Both the position numbers and the translations under genes were made by a program. 43,714 nucleotides of DNA from Nocardia wallacei (lineage in GTDB: Bacteria; Actinomycetota; Actinomycetes; Mycobacteriales; Mycobacteriaceae). The notes below the pieces were generated by a model, which saw nothing but the letters and a program-made list of their open reading frames with translations, searched no databases and was not told the origin of the DNA. Where the stretch lies: the NCBI RefSeq assembly GCF_029868745.1, contig NZ_JARWOP010000356.1, positions 1-43,714 of the forward strand, in the 5' to 3' direction. Shown piece by piece: positions 8,618 through 15,765 of this stretch (position 1 is the stretch's first letter; each line of letters begins with the position of its first letter).

Positions 8618-9832
8618 TCAGTAGGCGGGCAGGTCGTAGCTGTCGGTCTTGGAGAAGAACGCCTTCATCATCACCGGCCGCAGCGGCCGCGACAGCATGA
8701 CCCGCGCGGACGTGCGCGCGAGGGCAGCGCCGATCCGGCTGTGCGGCAACATCATCTTGATCCCACCGCCGGGCATCTCCTTGGCCTCGGCCAGGAACGG
8801 CGTCACCTTCTCCTCGTACCGTGCCAGCGCGGCGGGGAGATCGTCCGGGGTGGCGGTGATTTCCCCGGCCAGGATGTAGGCGCCGACCAGAGCCATCGCG
8901 GTGCCCATGCCCGTCATGGGGGAGCCGCAGTAGCCCGCGTCCCCGGCCAGGGTCACTCGTCCGGCGGAGAGCGTCGGCATGTCGATGCGCGCGAGTTCGT
9001 CGAAGTAGAAGTCCGGGGTCGTGCGCATCGCCTCGACCACGAGTGGCGCGTGCCAGCCGGCCTCGGCCAGCATGTCCCGGATCAGCTGCTGCTGCGCCGA
9101 AACATCGCGCCGCAGTGCGGGATTCGCGTCCGCGCGCAGCGTGATGATGGCCTTGGCGGTGCTCGGATCGCCGTCGGGCCGGATGCCGACGGCCACGCTG
9201 CGCATCGGATGCAGGGCGAACCAGCCCGGCCGCACATCCGGCGGGGTCGGGATGGTGAAGAACGCCCCGTACCCGCCGAGGAACGTCGCGAACCGCTCCT
9301 CCGGCCCGAATGCCAGCCGCCGGGTGGCCGAGTGCACGCCGTCCGCGCCGACGACGAGGTCGAATCGTTCGGCGCCGCCGGCGGCGAAGGTGACCTCCAC
9401 GCCGGTGTCGTCCTGGCGCAGGGCCTCGACCCGATCGCCGTAGCGATAGTCCAGTTCGCCGCCCACGCTCGTGACCTCGTCCAGCAACACCTGATTGAGG
9501 TCGCCGCGGGTGATCTCGATCTCGGCGACCGGTCCCTTGCCGTCGAACATCTCCATCGGCATCGTCGCGAACTCGCGGCCCTGGGCGTCGACGTAGGCCA
9601 TGCCCAACTCCTGCAGTTGGTACTTGCGAATGCCCGGCATCAGCCCCATCCGCTCGGCGACCTCGCGGCTGGGCCCACGCAGATCCACGGCCTGCCCGCC
9701 GGGCCGGGGAGCGTCGGCACGCTCGATGACGGTGACCCGGACACCGGCCCGGAGCAGTTGCAGCGCAACGGCATTGCCGGCGATGCCGCCGCCGGAGACG
9801 AGGACGTGAGGAGTCTGTGCGGAGGCAGTCAC
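8618..9832 (-). CDS. FAD-dependent aromatic-ring monooxygenase (PHBH fold)
   Basis: A group A flavoprotein monooxygenase that would hydroxylate an aromatic or polyketide-like substrate using NAD(P)H and O2. Motifs include the FAD dinucleotide fold GGGIAGNAVALQLLRAGVRV followed by IER (residues ~14-39), the DG motif VVGADGVHSATR, and the second FAD motif VTLAGDAGYCGSPMTGMGT. At 404 residues it is typical of the TetX/RdmE-like branch. It is divergent from a TetR gene across a 103-bp region carrying a perfect palindrome, so that TetR very probably controls it. The natural substrate is unknown; antibiotic modification or aromatic catabolism are both possible. Confidence 0.92.
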   Translation of the reverse strand: MTASAQTPHVLVSGGGIAGNAVALQLLRAGVRVTVIERADAPRPGGQAVDLRGPSREVAERMGLMPGIRKYQLQELGMAYVDAQGREFATMPMEMFDGKGPVAEIEITRGDLNQVLLDEVTSVGGELDYRYGDRVEALRQDDTGVEVTFAAGGAERFDLVVGADGVHSATRRLAFGPEERFATFLGGYGAFFTIPTPPDVRPGWFALHPMRSVAVGIRPDGDPSTAKAIITLRADANPALRRDVSAQQQLIRDMLAEAGWHAPLVVEAMRTTPDFYFDELARIDMPTLSAGRVTLAGDAGYCGSPMTGMGTAMALVGAYILAGEITATPDDLPAALARYEEKVTPFLAEAKEMPGGGIKMMLPHSRIGAALARTSARVMLSRPLRPVMMKAFFSKTDSYDLPAY

Positions 9833-9862
9833 GGTGAGTTCCTGTTCTTTGGTTCGAACGTC

Positions 9863-9914
9863 TTAGACAAATGTCTAACACAGGTTTAGCACGTATGTCT
9901 AGAACAGATGTCTA
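9863..9914. promoter_or_regulatory. TetR operators between monooxygenase and regulator
   Basis: TTAGACAAATGTCTAA at 9863-9878 is a perfect 16-bp palindrome. The half-site ATGTCTA occurs three times, at 9871-9877, 9895-9901 and 9908-9914. The last copy lies next to the likely -10 (TAGGGT, 9924-9929) of the regulator. This fits repression of both divergent genes by the adjacent TetR protein. Confidence 0.75.
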
Positions 9915-9935
9915 AGACGCTGGTAGGGTGGGCTC

Positions 9936-10508
9936 ATGGGAAACCGGGAAGATCTGCTGGCAGGTGCTCGCAAGGCGATCCTCGAGCGGGGACTCGCCAA
10001 GGTCACCGCGCGGGACATCGCGGCGGCGGCCGGTGTCAGCCTGGCGGCCATCGGTTATCACTTCGGCTCCAAGGACCGGCTGGTGTCCGAGGCGATCACC
10101 GAGTCGATAGGCACCGACCTCGGCGACGGCATCGAGGCCGCGATCCGCGAGGCGGGGGAGGGGCGTTCGCTTCGGGAAGCGATCGAACCGACGTGGAACG
10201 CCATGCTCGACGTCATCCAGAAGAACCACGAGCAGCTGTTGCTGAGCATGGAGAACGGGATCCGCGTCGCGCGCTCGGAGGAGCTCCAGGCGTATCTGTC
10301 CGAGGCGACCGAGGGTGCCTACGCCGACCTGGGTGCGGTATTGCGCGAGATGCATCCGGACCTGTCGGCGAAGGAGGCGCGTGCGGTCGCCAAACTCTAT
10401 TTCGTGCTGTTCCAGGGCTACGCCATGCTGGCGCTGCTCGCTCCCGGCGGTGACCTGCTGCACGGCGAGGACGTGGCACTCGCGGTGCGGGCATTGCGCG
10501 AAAAATGA
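9936..10508 (+). CDS. TetR-family transcriptional regulator
   Basis: A 190-residue one-component repressor. The N-terminal helix-turn-helix reads KVTARDIAAAAGVSLAAIGYHFGSKDRLV (residues ~22-50); the remainder is an all-helical ligand-binding domain. It is divergent from the FAD monooxygenase and likely represses it, and itself, through the TTAGAC/GTCTAA palindrome. TAGGGT six bases before the ATG suggests a leaderless transcript. The inducer would plausibly be the monooxygenase substrate, which is an inference. Confidence 0.93.
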   Translation: MGNREDLLAGARKAILERGLAKVTARDIAAAAGVSLAAIGYHFGSKDRLVSEAITESIGTDLGDGIEAAIREAGEGRSLREAIEPTWNAMLDVIQKNHEQLLLSMENGIRVARSEELQAYLSEATEGAYADLGAVLREMHPDLSAKEARAVAKLYFVLFQGYAMLALLAPGGDLLHGEDVALAVRALREK

Positions 10509-10654
10509 CATCGGCCGCACCTGCGTCGAGTGCGGGGCTGCACGCGGTGCGGACATGCACAGCGGGAACGGAAGCCGGTGTCCGCGCTGTGCGATACCCG
10601 CCGAAATGGGATGCTCGTGCCGGAAGCCCCGACCGGAAGGCGTAAGGAGGCAAC

Positions 10655-11404
10655 GTGGCGGTAGAGGGCAGCGGCACCTGGTTGCGGGAGTTCCGGACGG
10701 AAGCGCGGCCGCGTGCGGTGCTGGTGTGTTTCCCGCCGGGCGGCGGTTCGGCGAGTGCGTTCCGTTCGCTCGCGCAGCGGATGGACGGCGTCACGGTCGT
10801 CGCCGTGCAGTATCCCGGGCGGCAGGACCGGCTGGGGGAGCCGATGATCGCCGATATCGGCGCGATGGCCGATGCGGTGGCACGCGAGTTGACGGCGCTG
10901 GCCTTACCCGGCGAGCCGGCGTTGTTCGGGCACAGCATGGGTGCCACCGTCGCCTTCGAGGCCGCGCGCCGGCTGGAGGCCGCGGGCCACGACCTGACCC
11001 GCTTGTTCGTCTCGGGTCGGATCGCGCCGTCGGCGCCTTACCCCGGCCGTCTGCACGACGCCCCCGACGCGGATCTGATCGCGGAGTTGGAGCGGCTCGC
11101 CAACGATCCCGCCTCGGTGGCCGTACTGCGCACCGAACCGGGTCTGGCCGATCTCGTGCTGCCCGCCGTTCGCAACGATTACCGGGCGGTCGAGACGTAC
11201 GCGTTCGAACCCGGAGAGCCGTTGCGCTGCACCATCTCCGCGCTGCTGGGCGACGCAGATCCGACCGTCACCGTCGAGCAGGCCGGGCAGTGGCGTGCCC
11301 ACACCACCGGCGAATTCGAGCTGGAGACCCTCCCCGGACGGCACTTCTACCTCGATGAGAAAGTCGCCGAGGTGGCCGATTTCGTGGCCGCCCGCCTGCC
11401 CTGA
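10655..11404 (+). CDS. Type II thioesterase (alpha/beta hydrolase, GrsT-like)
   Basis: Editing thioesterases of this class release aberrant acyl groups from carrier proteins of NRPS or PKS systems. The oxyanion region VLVCFPPGGGSASAF, nucleophile elbow GHSMGA (Ser near residue 92), the acid in LLGDADPTV and the catalytic His in LPGRHFYL are all visible, and 249 residues is normal. The start is GTG at 10655 behind a strong AAGGAGG. No carrier protein, NRPS or PKS gene is present within the window, so it stands alone here. The 146 bases before it hold no further gene. Confidence 0.92.
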   Translation: MAVEGSGTWLREFRTEARPRAVLVCFPPGGGSASAFRSLAQRMDGVTVVAVQYPGRQDRLGEPMIADIGAMADAVARELTALALPGEPALFGHSMGATVAFEAARRLEAAGHDLTRLFVSGRIAPSAPYPGRLHDAPDADLIAELERLANDPASVAVLRTEPGLADLVLPAVRNDYRAVETYAFEPGEPLRCTISALLGDADPTVTVEQAGQWRAHTTGEFELETLPGRHFYLDEKVAEVADFVAARLP

Positions 11405-11419
11405 CGAATCCTGTCGCGC

Positions 11420-11800
11420 TTATTGCGGTGACGGCGTGAGGTAGTCCCGCCGGCGCGACAACCACCACAACCCGGCCCACGACATCGCCACCACGATCAC
11501 AACCAGCACGCGGACCAGGTCCAACGCGTCCTGCGGATACAGCACCCCGGTGATGTAGTGGTCGATGAACCCGCCCGGCGGCAGTTCCGCGTCACCGGCC
11601 CGGCGCCGCGCCCAGTTCTCCAGATGGGTGAGCGGACAGTCGGCGCCGAAGAGCACCGTGCTGAACCCCCAGCCGACGGCCGCGAGATGCGTCCATATCG
11701 TCCAGCGCCACCGCCACGTGAGGAACCCGCCCGTCACCAGGTAGACGACGAACAAATAGTGCACGCCCGCGGTGACGTCTGCCAGCAGCCGGTACATCAC
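11420..11800 (-). CDS. DUF2784 integral membrane protein
   Basis: A small protein with about three or four hydrophobic segments. It has the DUF2784 hallmarks: an N-terminal LLADVTAGVHYLFVVYLV helix, CPLTHLENWARRRAG, and GFIDHYITGVLYP before the last membrane helix. Function is unknown for the family. The start is GTG 11800 (ATG at 11797 is an alternative). TAAGCT (minus strand, 11812-11807) lies six bases upstream of the GTG, so the message may be leaderless. It is convergent with the thioesterase. Confidence 0.88.
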   Translation of the reverse strand: MMYRLLADVTAGVHYLFVVYLVTGGFLTWRWRWTIWTHLAAVGWGFSTVLFGADCPLTHLENWARRRAGDAELPPGGFIDHYITGVLYPQDALDLVRVLVVIVVAMSWAGLWWLSRRRDYLTPSPQ

Positions 11801-11907
11801 ACATCCAGCTTAGAAGGGCCGGACCGGGTTGCCCAGAGATCTTCCGCCCGGCCAACTTCGGCTCCGACCGGCGACGTCCGCAGGCTATTTCAATACCTAT
11901 ATACCGA

Positions 11908-11927
11908 TATGCGAATCTAGGCATGTA
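11908..11927 (+). repeat. Direct repeat copy 1 (pair with 12201-12220)
   Basis: TATGCGAATCTAGGCATGTA; 18 of 20 bases match the second copy 293 bases downstream. Both lie in AT-rich surroundings. Confidence 0.7.
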
Positions 11928-12200
11928 TTACACACTTCAGCGTGTCAGCGACTGAAGAGGATAGATGCGCCACCAACAACCAGCATCGACGACGAAACCG
12001 GGACGCGATGTCGGAGGACTCGGATCGTTGATGGGGGAGGGGCGCGGCAGCGGCGCGAGATACCCGCCGAGGGGAGTGTCTCGCCCTCGAGATGTCACAT
12101 CGCCGACCAATAGGTCTGCGCGCCAAAGGTTTCGGCTGTTGGCTCCTGGAGCCGGCTGCCTCCGGGGCGCTTGGTCGGTTTGAAGATATCGATATCACCC

Positions 12201-12220
12201 TATGCGAATTTATGCATGTA
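12201..12220 (+). repeat. Direct repeat copy 2 (pair with 11908-11927)
   Basis: TATGCGAATTTATGCATGTA; differs from copy 1 at two positions. It is preceded by the perfect palindrome GATATCGATATC. It could be a regulator site or the edge of a small inserted element. Confidence 0.7.
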
Positions 12221-12321
12221 AATCTGATCAACCACGTCGAGAACCTTCACATCAACTCACAACAAAAGAAGCAATGAGGCCAGGAACCCTCAGCGGGACG
12301 GCTCGGCCATGACCGGGAGCC

Positions 12322-13785
12322 TCACCAGCTCGACGGCTCGTAGTCCTTGAGGAAGCAGCCGTACAGGTCGACGCCTTCTTCACCTTGAACGATGGGGTCG
12401 TAGACGCGCGCGGCGCCGTCGACCAGGTCGAGGGGCGCGTGGAAGCCTTCGTCGGCGAGGCGGAGTTTGGTGTAGTGCGGGCGTTCGTCGGTGATCCAGC
12501 CGGTGTCGACGGCGGTCATGAGGATGCGGTCGGACTCGAACATCTCGTCGGCGCTGGTGCGGGTGAGCATGTTGAGCGCGGCCTTGGCCATATTGGTGTG
12601 CGGGTGGCCGGGGCCCTTGTAGGCGCGGCTGAACACGCCTTCCATGGCGGAGACGTTGACGATGTACTTGCGGTGGGCGGGTGCGGCGGCCATGGCGGGG
12701 CGTAGTCGTGAGACGAGTACGAACGGTGCGACCGAGTTGCACAGCTGCACCTCGAGCAGTTCGGTGGCGTCGACTTCGGCGACGGTCTGCACCCAGCTGT
12801 TGGTGTGCGCGAGGTCGGGCACCAGGCCGCCGGCATCGATGGCGATACCGCGCGAAATGCGTTCGGGCGTGGCCGAACCCGCGACGAGCGCGAGGTCGGT
12901 GACGTCGGCGGCCGAGAGCGCAGGGGCCAGCGATGCGGTGAGCGCCGTGGGGTGTGCCTGCATGGTCTTGCCGAAGCTGACCGTATCGGGCAGCTCGCCT
13001 GCGGGCAGCGGACCGTTCTCGGCGTCGGCGAGTGCGCTGTAGGCGCCGGGTGAGCGGCGGACGGTCTGGGCGGCGTTGTTGATGAGGATGTCCAGCGGTC
13101 CCTGTGCCGCGACGTCGTCGGCGAGCGCTACGACCTGGGCGGGGTCGCGCAGATCGATACCGACGACGCGGAGCCGGTGGATCCAGTCGGCGCTGTCGGG
13201 CTGGGCCTTGAAGCGGCGGATGGCGTCGTTGGGGAAGCGGGTGGTGATGGTGGTGTGGGCGCCGTCGCGCAGCAGTCGCAGTGCGATGTACATGCCGATC
13301 TTGGCGCGGCCGCCGGTGAGCAGCGCGCGTCGGCCGCTGAGGTCGGTGCGGGCGTCGCGCTTGGCGTGGCTGCGGGCGGCGCAGTCGGGGCAGAGCTGGT
13401 GGTAGAAGGTGTCGACGCGGGTGTATCGCTGTTTGCAGATGTAGCACGGTCGCGGGCGGACGAGGGTGCCCGCGGTAGCGCCGGTGCTGTTGGGGGACAA
13501 CGGGATTCCGGCCGTCTCGTCATCGATGCGGTTCGGTGAGCCGGTGGCGGTGGCGGCGACCACGGCGCGGTCGGCGGCGGACTTGGCGTCGCGGGCGGCT
13601 ACCCGGCGGCGCTGCTTCAGCTTCTTGAACATGTGCCCGACGGCGTGCTGCACGGCGACCGAGTCGGGGTGTTCTTTGTCGAGTTGCGCGGCCAGGTCGA
13701 GTACTCGGAGGCAGGCGGCGAGGTCCGCCGGGTCGATGGCGGGCTCCGGCGATGCGGTGCGGGTCGTCGGGTCGTTGTGGGCCAT
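12322..13785 (-). CDS. Atypical SDR oxidoreductase with N-terminal Cys4 zinc-binding-like module
   Basis: A 487-residue protein. Residues ~20-75 are a basic helical segment. Residues ~113-135 carry CYICKQRYTRVDTFYHQLCPDC, two CxxC pairs that look like a treble-clef or ribbon zinc site. From ~150 a Rossmann SDR begins: LLTGGRAKIGMYIALRLL (TGxxxxIG variant), IDLRDPAQV, and INNAAQT (the NNAG-type motif). The active-site helix reads HPHTNMAKAALNM. The Lys is present, but the Tyr of YxxxK is replaced by Thr, while the upstream Ser (VSAMEG) is kept. Substrate and true activity are unknown. It lies downstream of the alpha/beta hydrolase on the same strand (91-base gap), probably in one regulon. Confidence 0.85.
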   Translation of the reverse strand: MAHNDPTTRTASPEPAIDPADLAACLRVLDLAAQLDKEHPDSVAVQHAVGHMFKKLKQRRRVAARDAKSAADRAVVAATATGSPNRIDDETAGIPLSPNSTGATAGTLVRPRPCYICKQRYTRVDTFYHQLCPDCAARSHAKRDARTDLSGRRALLTGGRAKIGMYIALRLLRDGAHTTITTRFPNDAIRRFKAQPDSADWIHRLRVVGIDLRDPAQVVALADDVAAQGPLDILINNAAQTVRRSPGAYSALADAENGPLPAGELPDTVSFGKTMQAHPTALTASLAPALSAADVTDLALVAGSATPERISRGIAIDAGGLVPDLAHTNSWVQTVAEVDATELLEVQLCNSVAPFVLVSRLRPAMAAAPAHRKYIVNVSAMEGVFSRAYKGPGHPHTNMAKAALNMLTRTSADEMFESDRILMTAVDTGWITDERPHYTKLRLADEGFHAPLDLVDGAARVYDPIVQGEEGVDLYGCFLKDYEPSSW

Positions 13786-13876
13786 CGTGGTGCGGATCTG
13801 TCCTTCGTGCGCTGGTGAGCTGGCGACTCATTGTCGCATCGTGGGCCCGGGGCCGATCTCGGTGGCCGATGTTCGG

Positions 13877-14758
13877 CTATCGCGGCGAGTATTCGATCGG
13901 CGCGTTGTCGGCGCGGAGGTCGTCGATGAAGTTGGCGATCGCCTCGCCGACCAGCAGTGGTTCGGTGATGGGCAGCCAGTGGTCGGCGGGCAGCCGGTAG
14001 CACCACAGCCGGTCGGCGCCGCGGCGGACGTGGTCGGCGGCGGTGGGCAGGGCGAGGGCGTCGGCGCGGTCGACGATCAGCTGGACCGGTACGGCGGTGT
14101 GGGTTTCGCGGGGGTGGCGCAGGTGGTGGACGAGGTTGGCGTGCACGATGCGGGCGCCGGCGAGCAGATCGGTGATCCAGGTGGGGGCGAGCGGTGGTGT
14201 GCCGTGGCGGAGACGGGCGCGCACGCGCGGCCAGCCGAGCAGGCGGCGGCCGAGGACGAGCCAGCCGAGGCCGGGGAGTTTCCACCAGGGGGTTTCGGGC
14301 AGTCGGGGGTGCCGTAGGGCGAGGGCGAGGCGGCCGAGGTCGGGTGCGCACAGTGCGGTCCCGGAGGCGATGCGGGTGTTGGCGCGGGGGTCGCCGAGTG
14401 CGGCCCACAGTTGGAAGGCGCCCCAGCCGTGGCCCGCGATGTGTGCCGGGCGGTCGGGGCTGACGGCGTCGAGTACGGCGTAGAGGTCGTCGGTCAGGTC
14501 GGTGAGCCGATAGTCCTGGGTGCGAGGGGGTTTGGCGGAGCGGCCGTGGCCGCGCACGTCGTAGGTGACGACGTGGAAGCTGTCGGCCAGCATCCGGGCG
14601 ACGTCGTCCCAGATCCCGTGGGTATCGGTGATGCCGTGGACGAGGACGAGGGTGTCGGCCTTCGGGTTGCCGCGTTCGTAGACGGCGAGCTCGAGGCCGC
14701 GGTGGCGCACGGTGCGCCGGCGTGGCCGGAGTGGGTCGGTGTCGGGCAGGTGGGTCAT
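13877..14758 (-). CDS. Alpha/beta-hydrolase fold protein lacking the nucleophile
   Basis: The fold is clear: TLVLVHGITDTHGIWDDVARML (oxyanion HG), VVTYDVRGHGRSAKP, an elbow, and a C-terminal PADHWLPITEP with the catalytic-type His. The nucleophile elbow reads GHGWGA instead of GHSWG or GHDWG, so the position that is Ser or Asp in hydrolases is Gly. The acidic residue may be the Asp in LIVDRAD. The ATG at 14758 was chosen because the fold begins directly after it; the frame stays open upstream to 15163, but that part overlaps the divergent TetR gene and its operators. With the SDR downstream it resembles, as separate genes, the hydrolase-SDR pairing of EphD-type proteins. Catalysis may be lost or altered. 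Confidence 0.88.
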   Translation of the reverse strand: MTHLPDTDPLRPRRRTVRHRGLELAVYERGNPKADTLVLVHGITDTHGIWDDVARMLADSFHVVTYDVRGHGRSAKPPRTQDYRLTDLTDDLYAVLDAVSPDRPAHIAGHGWGAFQLWAALGDPRANTRIASGTALCAPDLGRLALALRHPRLPETPWWKLPGLGWLVLGRRLLGWPRVRARLRHGTPPLAPTWITDLLAGARIVHANLVHHLRHPRETHTAVPVQLIVDRADALALPTAADHVRRGADRLWCYRLPADHWLPITEPLLVGEAIANFIDDLRADNAPIEYSPR

Positions 14759-14795
14759 TGTGTCTACCTCGCAGTGCCGGGCTGTCCCGCTGGAT

Positions 14796-14831
14796 CGTAC
14801 CGCCGGTACGTTAGACGCTACCGAGAGTACG
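14796..14831. promoter_or_regulatory. TetR operators, hydrolase-proximal
   Basis: CGTAC-CGCCG-GTACG at 14796-14810 is a perfect 15-bp palindrome. A degenerate second copy (GCTAC-N5-GTACG, 14817-14831) follows. They lie 38-73 bases upstream of the hydrolase start, where they could block its promoter. Confidence 0.75.
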
Positions 14832-14903
14832 GCGATATTGGGTTGGTAGACGGTGCGCGTCGTGTTTTCCCTGTATACGTTCACATTCGGTGCGGGCTGC
14901 TTC

Positions 14904-14918
14904 CGTACTGCTGGTACG
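14904..14918. promoter_or_regulatory. TetR operator, regulator-proximal
   Basis: CGTAC-TGCTG-GTACG has the same arms as the site at 14796-14810 and lies 45 bases upstream of the TetR GTG start. This supports a shared divergent regulon with autoregulation. Confidence 0.75.
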
Positions 14919-14963
14919 TGTAGTCTTCGCGGTGAGCCCACGCCCCAGGGAGTCGAGTCGATC

Positions 14964-15662
14964 GTGCCCCGTCCCAGCCGTAATACCCATTCGCCGCGAG
15001 TGACTCGCGATGAGATTGTCGATGCGGCGATTCGGGTGATCGATCGGACGGGTCCGCGGCCGAGTATGGACGGCATCGCGCGCGAGGCCGGGATCACCAA
15101 GCCGCGGTTGTACCGGCAGTTCGCGGACAAGGCGGATCTGTACACGGCGGTCGCGGAGCGCATGTCGCGTACGGCGTTCGCCGCGACGGGTGAGGATATG
15201 ACGTTGCTGTTGCAGCCGCCGCGGCCGGCGTTGCGTCGGGTGTTCGGTGATTACGCGCGGGGGATTCTGGAGCATCCCAATGTGTTTCGGTTCCTGGCGC
15301 AGGCGCCGGTGCTGCCGGCGTCGGGTGGTGATCGGGACGGTTCGGTGTTGCAGTTCGATTTGGGGCGGGCCGCGGCGCAGCGGTTCACCAGGTTGGCGCG
15401 GGCGATCGCCGACGCGGTGCCGATCGAGGTGGGTGGGATCGATTATCTGTCTCGTGCGGTGATCGGTGTGGTGGTGGCGACGACGGATCTGTGGTTGGAG
15501 GGTCCGCCGGAGGAGGGGGCGGAGGAGTTCGTGGTGGAGGCCAGTGAGCTGGTGTGGGGGTTGATCGATGGGTTCCTGCGGCGGCAGGGGGTGGCCGCGG
15601 ATCCGGAGACGCCGATTTTCACCACTCTGGCCGAGGTGAATCAGGCGCGCGAGGCGGGGTGA
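14964..15662 (+). CDS. TetR-family regulator of the hydrolase/SDR genes
   Basis: About 232 residues. The HTH reads PSMDGIAREAGITKPRLYRQFADKADLY (residues ~32-59) and is followed by a helical effector domain. The start is GTG 14964, preceded by a CAGGGA-like site. The frame is open back to 14853, but that part runs through an operator and reads as non-protein. Divergent placement and three CGTAC-N5-GTACG-like sites point to control of the hydrolase-SDR transcript and of itself. The effector is unknown. Confidence 0.9.
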   Translation: MPRPSRNTHSPRVTRDEIVDAAIRVIDRTGPRPSMDGIAREAGITKPRLYRQFADKADLYTAVAERMSRTAFAATGEDMTLLLQPPRPALRRVFGDYARGILEHPNVFRFLAQAPVLPASGGDRDGSVLQFDLGRAAAQRFTRLARAIADAVPIEVGGIDYLSRAVIGVVVATTDLWLEGPPEEGAEEFVVEASELVWGLIDGFLRRQGVAADPETPIFTTLAEVNQAREAG

Positions 15663-15683
15663 CGGCCGCGCCGCGAACGTTGT

Positions 15684-15712
15684 TGACATTCCGCCAATAG
15701 TCGTCCACGCTG
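15684..15712 (+). promoter_or_regulatory. Candidate promoter of the acyl-CoA dehydrogenase
   Basis: A consensus TTGACA (15684-15689) is followed after 17 bases by CACGCT (15707-15712), which keeps the A and T of a -10 box. It lies 54 bases upstream of the ATG, with AAGGGC before the start codon. Confidence 0.4.
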
Positions 15713-15765
15713 GTGCTCGGAGGGCCGGTGGGTGCCGGCCGGGCACGAGACGAAGGGCAACAACG

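Larger units (their letters stand above)
11801..12321. other. Intergenic region without convincing gene
   Basis: About 520 bases lie between the DUF2784 promoter and the SDR stop. The edges (around 11890-11960 and 12180-12270) are clearly AT-richer than the window average, while the centre is GC-rich. It carries an 18/20 direct repeat, an imperfect hairpin (CTTCAG 11935-11940 with CTGAAG 11952-11957), the palindrome GATATCGATATC (12185-12196) and GGCTCC-T-GGAGCC (12141-12153). Short open frames here have no recognisable protein features. Confidence 0.5.

Noticed and set aside
6783..9881. 1032-codon minus-strand open frame
   Set aside because: Out-of-frame reading across three real genes; Arg/Pro-rich low-complexity product.
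11965..12183. 72-codon ORF in the intergenic region
   Set aside because: Arg/Gly/Pro-rich, no convincing ribosome site, no domain; looks like chance.
14759..15163. N-terminal extension of the alpha/beta hydrolase
   Set aside because: Would overlap the divergent TetR gene and its operators; sequence is not protein-like and the fold starts at 14758.
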